Positions 8,474 to 15,908 of a DNA stretch of 64,000 bases are shown piece by piece (position 1 is the first letter of the stretch; each line of letters starts with the position of its first letter). The notes beneath the pieces are model-generated. The model was not told the DNA's origin. It ran no database searches and was given only the letters and a program-made list of their open reading frames with translations. Where the stretch lies: contig JACRMM010000058.1 of the NCBI GenBank assembly GCA_016214985.1, positions 1 through 64,000 on the forward strand. The letters are read 5' to 3'. The stretch is from Deltaproteobacteria bacterium. Its GTDB lineage: Bacteria > Desulfobacterota > Deferrisomatia > Deferrisomatales > JACRMM01. The translations under genes were made by a program, and so were the position numbers.

Positions 8474-9528
8474 CCGCTCTCGCGTTCGTGCTGCGCGTGC
8501 TCGCGGAGGCCTGGGCCACAACGGTGGAGTCAGCTCCCTACCTCCTCTTCGGCTTCCTCGTGGCCGGTTTGCTCCACGGCCTCCTCTCCGCCGAGGCCGT
8601 GGTGAGGCATCTGGGGAAGGGCAGGATCTCCTCCGTGGTGAAGGCCGCCCTTTTCGGGATCCCCCTTCCACTCTGCTCCTGTGGAGTGCTCCCTGCGGCA
8701 GTGAACCTGAGAAGGAAGGGCGCGAGCCGCGGGGCGGTCCTCTCCTTCCTCGTCTCCACGCCCGAGACCGGTGTGGACTCCATCGCCCTCTCCTGGGCGC
8801 TCCTGGGGCCGGTGATGACGGTCTTCCGCCCCCTGGCCGCGTTTGCGACAGCCGTCGTCGCGGGAGTGTTGGAGAACTTCTCTTCGGGCAAGGAAATCGC
8901 GGAAGAGCCCACCCCGGCCTGCGGCTGCGCGCAGAGCCCGCCCATGGCGGTGCCGATCACCCGGAGAGTCAGGGAGGGACTTCGGTATGCGTTCGGTGAC
9001 CTCCTCGGAGACCTCGCCCCCTGGCTGGGTCTCGGTTTGCTGGTCGCGGGTCTCATCACGGCGGCGGTGCCGGAGGGGTTCGTCGAGCGGAATCTGGGCG
9101 GCGGGTGGCTTTCGTACCTCGTCATGCTGACGGTGGGCGTCCCCCTCTACATCTGCGCCACGGCCTCGACCCCCGTGGCGGCCGCGCTCCTGGCCAAGGG
9201 GTTGAGCCCCGGCGCCGCGCTGGTCTTCCTGCTGGCCGGCCCCGCAACCAACGCGACCTCGATCACTGCCTTGACGGGGATGCTCGGCGGCCGAACCACA
9301 GTGCGCTATCTCCTCGCCATCGCCACCGTTTCGGTCAGCATGGGCGCCCTGCTCGACGCCCTCTGGACCGAAGGAGGCTTTGGGACAGTGGCCTCCGTGG
9401 CCGCGGCGAGCGACTTCTTTCCGCGGGGCGTGGGCACGATCTGCGCCGTTCTCCTCCTCGCCCTGTTCGTGCGTCCCTTCCAGCGCTTTGGAAGGCCTGC
9501 GCCGCAGTCCTGTTCCGGGGCGGCCTGA
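8470..9528 (+). CDS. Permease, SO_0444-type metal efflux transporter
   Basis: A 352-residue membrane protein with about eight hydrophobic helices in two halves. Key features are PLCSCGVLP in the first half, a Cys pair ACGCA in the central loop, and VPLYICATASTPVA in the second half, matching the DUF318/ArsP-like permease superfamily and the SO_0444 Cu/Zn efflux branch. GTG start overlaps the ArsR stop by four bases. The ArsR pairing argues for export of a soft metal or metalloid; which one is not visible. Confidence 0.85.
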   Translation: MTALAFVLRVLAEAWATTVESAPYLLFGFLVAGLLHGLLSAEAVVRHLGKGRISSVVKAALFGIPLPLCSCGVLPAAVNLRRKGASRGAVLSFLVSTPETGVDSIALSWALLGPVMTVFRPLAAFATAVVAGVLENFSSGKEIAEEPTPACGCAQSPPMAVPITRRVREGLRYAFGDLLGDLAPWLGLGLLVAGLITAAVPEGFVERNLGGGWLSYLVMLTVGVPLYICATASTPVAAALLAKGLSPGAALVFLLAGPATNATSITALTGMLGGRTTVRYLLAIATVSVSMGALLDALWTEGGFGTVASVAAASDFFPRGVGTICAVLLLALFVRPFQRFGRPAPQSCSGAA

Positions 9529-9735
9529 AGCTCCTGGGGCGGCTGGGTCAGCCGCAGGAGACACCTTTGAGGGCACGGGACGACATGGACGAGGGAACCG
9601 ACGGAATCCGCTCATCACGCTCGCGATCGTCGTGGCGAGCGTGCTCCTGCGCGGCCGACGACTCCGTGGGAACGCGGTCGATGTGCGGGCCCGGGTAAGA
9701 ACGTCGCGGCGCTCGAAGCGAAGCTTCGAGCTACC
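9529..9735. other. Intergenic segment, no gene seen
   Basis: No supported gene. A short hairpin (GGCTGGGTCAGCC) follows the permease stop at about 9540 and could help terminate it. The remainder leads into the sigma-54 control region. Confidence 0.4.
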
Positions 9736-9784
9736 TGTGCAACTCGGTGCACCAACTGCACACACTTTGCACAAGACGGCTGCA
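9736..9784 (+). promoter_or_regulatory. Candidate enhancer (activator-binding) array of phased TGCA dyads
   Basis: Five TGCA cores start at 9738, 9748, 9757, 9768 and 9781, about one helical turn apart for the first four. They include a perfect GGTGCACC palindrome (9746-9753) and an outer inverted pair TGTGCAA (9736-9742) and TTGCACA (9767-9773). The array sits about 90-125 bases upstream of the sigma-54 -24 box, where enhancer-binding proteins normally bind. The activator is not in the window. Confidence 0.5.
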
Positions 9785-9860
9785 CGACGAAGGCCCTGCC
9801 AAGCTGCCGAGGGGGCCGGATCCCTCGGCATTGCCGGGCTGGCTTGCCAATTTCTGTGAT

Positions 9861-9875
9861 TGGCACTGAGCTTGC
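9861..9875 (+). promoter_or_regulatory. Sigma-54 promoter (-24/-12)
   Basis: TGGCAC, five bases, TTGC: an exact match to the RpoN consensus. Transcription should start near 9886, leaving a leader of about 135 bases before the lipoprotein gene. A leader hairpin GGGGTGC/GCACCCC lies at 9915-9940. Confidence 0.75.
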
Positions 9876-10019
9876 TTGCTACGCCACAAACCGCTGGGAC
9901 GGAAGCCGGGGGTGGGGGTGCCCATGAACTTCAGCACCCCAGTTGGGTTGTATGTCGGTTGTCGACCTGAGAAGGAATGCCGGGCGCCTTGTCCCGGCCA
10001 ACCCTGGAAGGAGTACCGT

Positions 10020-11429
10020 ATGAACCGAACCAGTCTTCACCGCCTCCTGCTCGCCGCCGGCATCTTCGCGGCGGGGGCCTTCCTCCTCTCGGCCTGCGGC
10101 GGGGGTGGAGGCGGAGGCGGCGACAATCCTGGCCCGACCTCCTCCACGGCGGACCTTCGCCCCCCCGCGACCCGCATCGTCACTGGCGCAGTCGCGACGA
10201 CCGATGCTGCAGGCGCGGCATCGAGCACCCCGGCCGGCGCGCCTGCAGATGCGTACTGGACCCTGGACGCCGATCCGGCGAGCCAACCTGTGCGTGCCGG
10301 CGGGCGCTTCGACCTCACCGGCGTGACGGATGGGGACCACTCCCTGTTTCTTCACATCCCAGGCCAAGACCCCGTGGAACTCCCCTTCCGGATGCAGGAC
10401 GGGAAGGGCCTGAACCTAGGCACTGTGACCTTGGCGAGCGGCGCCGGCCCGGCCCACACCGGGTTTGACGGCTACCGCTTCGGGTTCGTCGATGCGGACG
10501 GCGACGGTGTCAACGATCTCTTCGTCGATGCCAATGGCGATGGAATCTGTGACGCCGGGCGGCCGTATGCCGGGTACGCCTACTTCATGGACCTGGGGAT
10601 CGTGGACGCAAACCACGACGGCACCAACGATCGCTTCCAGGACGCAAACGGAGACGGGCGCAACGACCTCACCGGAATGCCCTACGGGCGTGGCTTCGGC
10701 TGGATGGACGCAAACCACGACGGCGTCAACGACGCCTTCGTGGACGCGAACGGGGACGGCATCAACGATATCAACGGGATGCCCTACCGTCAGCCCTTCG
10801 GCTACGTCGACTCCAACGGAGATGGCATCAACGACCGGTTCGTGGATGCCAACGGGGACGGGATCAATGACGTGACCGAGACGCCGTACATGGCGATGCC
10901 AGGGTGGTTGGACCTCGACGGCGACGGCGTCAACGATTTCTTCGTGGACGCCAATGGCGACGGCATCGACGACGTGACCGGCATGCCTTACGGCCACGGC
11001 TTTGGCTGGATGGACCTGAACCACGATGGCGTGAATGACCTCTTCATGGACGTCAACGGCGACGGGATCATCGACCGGGACGAGATGCTTGGCGCCCACG
11101 CCGGGATTCCCTATTGTGGCGGCTTCCTCGGCACCCACGTGGACGCGAACGGCGACGGGATCGACGACGTCACGGGCCTGCCGTACCGACAGGGCTTCGG
11201 CTGGGTCGACGCAAACCACGACGACGTCAACGATGTCTTCGCGGATGCCAACGGGGACGGCGTGAACGATCTGACGGGGTATGGGTACATGATGGGTTTC
11301 GGCCGCATGGGCGCCGGCACAGGTATGGGGGGGCCGGTGGGTTGGCCGTTGCCGGGGCCGATGCAGGGGGGCGGTTCTGGCGGTACCGTGACGGGGGGAG
11401 GGGCGATGGGTGGCGGCATGATGCGCTGA
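10020..11429 (+). CDS. Lipoprotein of acidic calcium-binding-type repeats
   Basis: A 469-residue protein with a lipoprotein signal (lipobox LLSAC, Cys at residue 26) and a Gly run after it. A small Ser/Ala-rich domain leads into roughly eight or nine repeats of paired acidic loops such as VDANGDGIND, each pair joined by a PYGxGFGWMD-type linker. These D-x-N/D-x-D-G-x-x-D loops are typical of EF-hand-like or thrombospondin type 3 calcium sites. The C-terminus is Gly/Met-rich (GGGAMGGGMMR). It is probably a surface-anchored calcium-stabilised structural or adhesive protein; function is inferred. It is monocistronic, sigma-54 driven, with GGAAGGAG before its ATG. Confidence 0.8.
   Translation: MNRTSLHRLLLAAGIFAAGAFLLSACGGGGGGGGDNPGPTSSTADLRPPATRIVTGAVATTDAAGAASSTPAGAPADAYWTLDADPASQPVRAGGRFDLTGVTDGDHSLFLHIPGQDPVELPFRMQDGKGLNLGTVTLASGAGPAHTGFDGYRFGFVDADGDGVNDLFVDANGDGICDAGRPYAGYAYFMDLGIVDANHDGTNDRFQDANGDGRNDLTGMPYGRGFGWMDANHDGVNDAFVDANGDGINDINGMPYRQPFGYVDSNGDGINDRFVDANGDGINDVTETPYMAMPGWLDLDGDGVNDFFVDANGDGIDDVTGMPYGHGFGWMDLNHDGVNDLFMDVNGDGIIDRDEMLGAHAGIPYCGGFLGTHVDANGDGIDDVTGLPYRQGFGWVDANHDDVNDVFADANGDGVNDLTGYGYMMGFGRMGAGTGMGGPVGWPLPGPMQGGGSGGTVTGGGAMGGGMMR
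10488..11280 (+). repeat. Tandem coding repeats within the lipoprotein
   Basis: Degenerate units of about 100 bases encode paired GACGCGAACGGGGACGG-type acidic loops. Copies differ mainly at third codon positions, indicating selection on the protein repeat. Confidence 0.75.
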
Positions 11430-11443
11430 TCGGGTCGGCATGA

Positions 11444-11475
11444 GGGCTGACGGGGCGGCGCCGCCTCGTCAGCCC
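11444..11475 (+). terminator. Hairpin terminator after the repeat lipoprotein
   Basis: Two 16-base arms, GGGCTGACGGGGCGGC and its complement with one G-T wobble, lie back to back 15 bases after the stop codon. A very stable stem, without a T tract. Confidence 0.7.
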
Positions 11476-11987
11476 AGGGGGGCCGTTCCGAGACGCCACA
11501 CCCGTCACTGCGGCTCGGGCGGCAGCAACGGGCTCAACGCGAAGGAGGGGGAGGAGCCCCAGACACTGCACCTCTCCTCTCTTCATACCAATCCGAGGTC
11601 TTTCGCCCCCCGGTGGCATGACAGCCTCCACCGCCGCTTTGCTAACTAACCCTTCAGGGCGAGCTTCGTCCCGAAGACAGGCGGCACCCACGCACACTCC
11701 GACGATACCGATCCGTCAGGGAGTCGGGCGTAGAAGGCCCGCGAACCCCTCGTAGGTTCGCCCACTGGGCGCCCGGCGTGTCCTCTGTTGACGCTGCGTC
11801 GTTGCCCTTCCTTCTCGCGCTAGAGGAGAGATCGGTTGCTCAAACCACCTGCTTGTCTCGCGTTCGAGCGCTCCCCTGACGCGAAGCTGAGATCCCGCAG
11901 CGGCGGGCCCATTCTCCCGCCGGCGACCGACCCGGACGGCAAGCTTGCACCACGGACGAGGCGCTCACACTACCCAAGGAGAAATCG
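11476..11987. other. Long leader/intergenic region before fmdE
   Basis: About 510 bases with no gene I can support. It includes a hairpin GGCGGG/CCCGCC at 11902-11921 with an 8-base loop and other GC-rich self-complementary stretches. It may hold a promoter and a structured leader for the FmdE gene, but I do not recognise a riboswitch class. Confidence 0.35.
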
Positions 11988-12530
11988 ATGAAGAAGGCAC
12001 TCCTGTCGGCCGGTTTCGTTCTGTGCGTGCTGGGATTCGCCCTGGCGGGTTGGACTGGGTCGGCTCCCGGACCCGATGCCTCTCTCTATGACGCGCTCGC
12101 GCGGTTCCACGGGCACCGCTGCGCCGGGTCCCTCCTCGGCGCGCGCATGGGGTTCGCCGCCAAGGCCGCGTTGGGCGACAAAGTGGGCAAGGGGAAGCTT
12201 CGGGCCGTGTACTACGCTGCCGCCTGTCCTTTGGACGGGATCCAGATGACGACCGGCTGCACCCTCGGCAACGGCACCATTGAGGCGAAGGGGAAAGAGG
12301 AGAGGCGGCTCGTCCTCTCGGTGGACGGCGTTCCGGGCTCGGTCGAGGCGACGCTCACGCCCGAGGCGGCGGAACAGGCGCGGGTGTTCAAGGATCTCTC
12401 CAAGACGGCCAAAGGGCTGCCCCAGCGGTCGCCGGAGAGGCAGCGTGCGGGGGAACGGATGGAGGAGATCCTCAAGGCGTTGGCGTCTGCGCCCGAGGCA
12501 ACCCTGGTGATCGTCTCGGCCTCCCAGTGA
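11988..12530 (+). CDS. Secreted FmdE-family protein (copy 1)
   Basis: A 180-residue protein: signal peptide (about residues 1-25) then an FmdE domain. Family signatures are FHGHRCAGSLLGARMG and ACPLDGIQMTTGCTLGNG, whose His and Cys residues are thought to bind a metal. Cytoplasmic FmdE is linked to formylmethanofuran dehydrogenase, but this copy is exported and has no such partner, so that function should not be transferred. AAGGAG precedes the ATG. It lies just upstream of a heavy-metal efflux operon; a near relative is at 24198 and a third FmdE protein at 63787. Confidence 0.85.
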   Translation: MKKALLSAGFVLCVLGFALAGWTGSAPGPDASLYDALARFHGHRCAGSLLGARMGFAAKAALGDKVGKGKLRAVYYAAACPLDGIQMTTGCTLGNGTIEAKGKEERRLVLSVDGVPGSVEATLTPEAAEQARVFKDLSKTAKGLPQRSPERQRAGERMEEILKALASAPEATLVIVSASQ

Positions 12531-12663
12531 GGCGCCCGAGAGGCCCCCTGCGTCGCGGGAGCAGGCCACTTCTTGACAAATGTCGTCGACTACAAGCATC
12601 CTTCGCCCCCAGTCAATCCGACGGCGAGATCCATCGTCCTCCGGAGCATGCAAAGAAACCCTG

Positions 12664-13035
12664 ATGCATCGCCACTGGTCGCCCTTTCGAAGAATCCTCT
12701 GTCTCTTGCTGGCCGTCGGCATCCTGTTCTCGGCTACCCACGGCCACGCGCAGCACGGACACTGCCGGCAGGAACCGCGTTGCTGCCCCGGACAGAGCGC
12801 CTGCGCGGCGGGTTCGGAACACGGTGCGCGAAATTCCGACGCGACCCCGCCGGACGAGGGGTCCGAAGGGGAGAGCTCCGGGGCGAACTGCGGCGGGGCC
12901 ACCTGTTACCTGTGTCTGGGAATTCTTTCCACGGCCACGGCTTCGGCTTCTCTGCCGTGCGAAGAGACCGTTCCGTCCCCCGTTGCGTTCTTCGACCGCG
13001 TCCTTTCCTCCGAGATCTTCCGCCCGCCTGCCTGA
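12664..13035 (+). CDS. Small secreted Cys/His-rich protein (DUF2946-like)
   Basis: A 123-residue protein with a signal peptide (ILCLLLAVGILFSATHGHA), a His/Cys cluster (HGHCRQEPRCC) and a downstream CGGATCYLCLGIL motif. The layout resembles the small DUF2946-type proteins found beside copper or heavy-metal efflux genes; assignment to that family is tentative. A TTGACA box at 12573 may be its promoter. The RND efflux operon starts 184 bases downstream, so a periplasmic metal-handling role is likely. Confidence 0.65.
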   Translation: MHRHWSPFRRILCLLLAVGILFSATHGHAQHGHCRQEPRCCPGQSACAAGSEHGARNSDATPPDEGSEGESSGANCGGATCYLCLGILSTATASASLPCEETVPSPVAFFDRVLSSEIFRPPA

Positions 13036-13188
13036 CCGCCTGACCCTCGTTTCCCCTCGGCTCTCGCGACATCGTCCCCAAGGACCGGTGTAACCCAACG
13101 CGTTCGCGGCTACGCCGTCGAGGTCGTCTCTCTCGTCTGCGTATCCGGCGCCACGGCAGGCCACACCCGTCCCCTACACCACTCGAAC

Positions 13189-13206
13189 GGCGGCCGCGCG
13201 GCCGCC
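13189..13206 (+). promoter_or_regulatory. GC-rich hairpin next to the efflux operon ribosome binding site
   Basis: GGCGGCCG-CG-CGGCCGCC, an 8-base-pair dyad ending three bases before the GGAGG (13209-13213) of the outer-membrane factor gene. It could limit ribosome access; this is inference from position only. Confidence 0.35.
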
Positions 13207-13219
13207 GCGGAGGCACTCC

Positions 13220-14494
13220 ATGTTCCATCTACAGTCGTCAAACCGCCGACTACGGGGGTTCTTCGCCCTGTCGGCGGCGCTGTGGGGCCTTGGGCTCTGG
13301 ACCCCGCTTCAGTCCAACGCAGAACCTCCCCTGATCACCCTGCCGCAAGCCTTGGAGAAAGCCCTGGGCAGCCGCCCGGAGATCGAAGCCTTCGCATCCG
13401 ACCTGCGAGCCTCTCAGGGGAGGGTGCTGCAGGCGTCGCTTCGGCCCAACCCGGAGCTCGGGTTCGAGATCGCCAACCTGGAGGACGAGACCAGCGTGAC
13501 GTACTCGCAGCCCCTCGAGATGGGAGGCAAACGCCAGGCGCGGGTCGCTCACGCTACTGCAGCCATCGGCGTGCTCCAAGCGGACTACGCGCGCGTGCGG
13601 CTCGACATTTCGGCCGAGGTGAAGCGCGCGTACGTCTCGCTCTTGGGAGCACAGATGCGGCTGGAGCTTCAGAGGGAAGCCCACGAGCTCGCCGCCAAGC
13701 TCGCGACGACCGTCGCCGACCGGGTCGCGGCCGGGGCTACGTCGCCGATCGAGGCCACTCGCGCGAGGGTCACCCTCTCGGCGGCGAGCGCCGAGGTGGA
13801 ACGTGCTCGGCGCCAGCTCGAAGAAGCGCGCCTCGGCCTGTCCGCCGCCATGGGGGACCCCTCGCCCGGTTTCTCCCAGGCGAGAGGGGAACTCCGCGAG
13901 GACCTCCCCCTGCTCGACGCAGCCCTCTCGACGAAACGTCTGGCCGCCAATCCGGACCTCACGCGCTGGGATGAGGAGAAGGCGCAGCGTTCCGCCGCGC
14001 TGACGGTCGAGCGTTCGCTCGCCCTCTCGGACCTGACGGTCTCCGGAGGCCTCAGTTATGTGCGCGAAGACAAGGCAGGCGTGGTCACCCTGGGGCTATC
14101 GGTCCCCCTTCCCCTCTTTCACAAGAACCAGGGCGCCATTCAGGAGTCCGAGGCCGCGCTCACCAAGGTGGTCGCGGAACGGCGGGGCGCCGAGGCCCGC
14201 GCCCGCTCGCAGCTGGCGCAGAGCCTGGCGTCCCTGGCCTCCAGCACCCGGGAGGCCCGGATCCTGCGCGAGGAGACCCTGGCGGGCGCCCGAGAAGCGT
14301 TCGAGACGGTCAACGAGGGCTACCGGCTCGGGAAGTTCCCCTATCTGGACGTCCTCGACGCGGGCCAGGCCCTGATCGAAGCCAGGCTCCAGCACCTCGA
14401 TGCCCTCGTGTCCCTCAACCTGTCCCAGGTCGACGTGGAACGCCTCGTGGGAGAGCCGGCCCAGGCGGCCGCCTCCCCTGACCGGAAGAACTAG
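13220..14494 (+). CDS. TolC-family outer-membrane factor of heavy-metal efflux (CusC/CzcC type)
   Basis: A 424-residue protein with a signal peptide, then two outer-membrane efflux repeats of long alpha-helical, Ala/Glu/Arg-rich segments with short barrel strands (ASLRPNPELGFEIANLEDE; SVPLPLFHKNQGAIQESEAAL). SVPLPLFHKNQG is typical of CzcC. It forms the outer-membrane tunnel for the adaptor and pump encoded directly downstream. GGAGG lies 6 bases before the ATG. Confidence 0.9.
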   Translation: MFHLQSSNRRLRGFFALSAALWGLGLWTPLQSNAEPPLITLPQALEKALGSRPEIEAFASDLRASQGRVLQASLRPNPELGFEIANLEDETSVTYSQPLEMGGKRQARVAHATAAIGVLQADYARVRLDISAEVKRAYVSLLGAQMRLELQREAHELAAKLATTVADRVAAGATSPIEATRARVTLSAASAEVERARRQLEEARLGLSAAMGDPSPGFSQARGELREDLPLLDAALSTKRLAANPDLTRWDEEKAQRSAALTVERSLALSDLTVSGGLSYVREDKAGVVTLGLSVPLPLFHKNQGAIQESEAALTKVVAERRGAEARARSQLAQSLASLASSTREARILREETLAGAREAFETVNEGYRLGKFPYLDVLDAGQALIEARLQHLDALVSLNLSQVDVERLVGEPAQAAASPDRKN

Positions 14495-14504
14495 GAGAAA
14501 CCTC

Positions 14505-15899
14505 ATGGACCGAAAGACTACGCTTCGTTTTGGTTTGATCCTGGTGGCGGTCGCCGCCCTCGCCGCCGGGGGAGGCATCTACCTCGGACGAAAGCAGACG
14601 GCCAACGTCCCCGTGGCCGCCGCGCCGGCCGTCGAGAAGGAGCAGCCCAAGGAGGGAGAAGGCACCGCCGAGGACGGACACGGCGAGGGTCACGAGGAGG
14701 AAGGCGGCGAGCACGGCGCCGAGGTGTCCGACCTCGACCGCTCCGTGGAGGAGCTGTGGGCCGGCACGTGCGAGCACGACATCCTCCACTACACCTGCGA
14801 CGAGTGCCGGTACGAGTTGGGCGCGGTCAAACTGTCGTCGGAGCTGATCTCCGCCAAGGGCAAGCCCGGGGTCGTCTCAGCGACCAAGGTGCAGACGCGC
14901 AGCTTCTCCGAGGCCCATCCGCTCACCGGCGAAGTGCAGCTGAGCGAGGGGAGGACGATCCACGTGACGAGCCCGCTGGGCGGCGTCGTGAAGAGGACGC
15001 TCGCCGGAATCGGCCGCTTCGTGGCCGCGGGCGACGTCTTGTTCGAGCTCGACAGCCACGACGTGGCCGATGCCAAGGCGGAGTACCTGAAGGGAATCGC
15101 CGCCCTGGCCCACGCCCGCAAGACCGCGGATCGGGAAGCCACGCTCTTTGCGAAGAAGATCTCCGCGGAGGTCGACGTCCAGGAGGCGGAGGCGAGGCGC
15201 ACCGAGGCGGAGATCGAGGCGACCAACGCCCGCTCGCGCCTGCTCCGGTTCGGTCTCTCCGCCGGTGAGGTCAACGACCTCGGCAGGCCCGGCGCCGACC
15301 CGCGGGGTCTCCTTGTGGTGCGCGCGCCCCGCAGCGGCACGGTCCTCGAAGGGCACGCGAACAGCGGCGAGTATGTCGACGCGGGCAAGGACCTCTTCGT
15401 CGTGTCCGACCTGTCGGAGGTGTGGGTGTGGGCGAACCTCCGGGAGGCCGACCTGGCCGTGCTCGCGCGTGCCGGCGGAAGACCGGTCGCCGAGGTTCAA
15501 GGGCCGGACGGTCGAACGTACCGGGGCAAGGTGGATATCGTCTCCGGCACGGTCAGCGAAGCGACCCGCACCGCCAAGGCGCGGGTCGTCCTGTCCAACC
15601 CGGTGGGAAGCCTTCGGCCCGGGATGTTCGTGAAGGTCCAGCTCCTCCTCCCCGGGGGGAAGAACGTCCTGGCGGTACCCAAGGTCGCGGTTCTCGCCGA
15701 CGAGGGGCGCCCCTTTGTGTTCGTGCACGTGGACGGCGACTACTGGGTCCGCCGTCCCGTGACCCTCGGCGAGAGGTCCGGCGACGTGGTCGAGATCCGA
15801 GAGGGCCTCACGCTGGGGCAGACCATCATCGCCGACGGCTCCTTCCTCCTCAAGTCCGACGTCCTTCGCAAGAAGATGGGCGCCGGCTGCGCGGATTAG
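14505..15899 (+). CDS. RND efflux periplasmic adaptor (CusB/CzcB type) with Cys-rich N-terminal insert
   Basis: A 464-residue HlyD-family adaptor with an N-terminal membrane anchor. A Glu/His-rich stretch (GEGHEEEGGEHGAE) and a motif CEHDILHYTCDECRYELG follow. The lipoyl, hairpin and beta-barrel domains come after (GRTIHVTSPLGGVVKRTLAGI; VRAPRSGTVLEG). It links the pump to the outer-membrane factor and can deliver metal; the Cys/His cluster near residues 85-105 is a likely metal site. It begins 10 bases after the upstream gene. Confidence 0.9.
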   Translation: MDRKTTLRFGLILVAVAALAAGGGIYLGRKQTANVPVAAAPAVEKEQPKEGEGTAEDGHGEGHEEEGGEHGAEVSDLDRSVEELWAGTCEHDILHYTCDECRYELGAVKLSSELISAKGKPGVVSATKVQTRSFSEAHPLTGEVQLSEGRTIHVTSPLGGVVKRTLAGIGRFVAAGDVLFELDSHDVADAKAEYLKGIAALAHARKTADREATLFAKKISAEVDVQEAEARRTEAEIEATNARSRLLRFGLSAGEVNDLGRPGADPRGLLVVRAPRSGTVLEGHANSGEYVDAGKDLFVVSDLSEVWVWANLREADLAVLARAGGRPVAEVQGPDGRTYRGKVDIVSGTVSEATRTAKARVVLSNPVGSLRPGMFVKVQLLLPGGKNVLAVPKVAVLADEGRPFVFVHVDGDYWVRRPVTLGERSGDVVEIREGLTLGQTIIADGSFLLKSDVLRKKMGAGCAD

Positions 15900-15908
15900 G
15901 GAGACGCC

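Noticed and set aside
9881..9965. Possible GEMM (cyclic dinucleotide) riboswitch in the lipoprotein leader (CACAAACC, GGACGGAAGCC, hairpin, AGTTGGGTTG)
   Set aside because: The P2 hairpin with its GNRA loop is missing, and the predicted sigma-54 start near 9886 would leave the 5' strand of P1 untranscribed. Resemblance is limited to short pieces.
11476..11987. Molybdenum-cofactor or similar riboswitch upstream of fmdE
   Set aside because: Several GC-rich hairpins exist, but I could not match any conserved riboswitch core.
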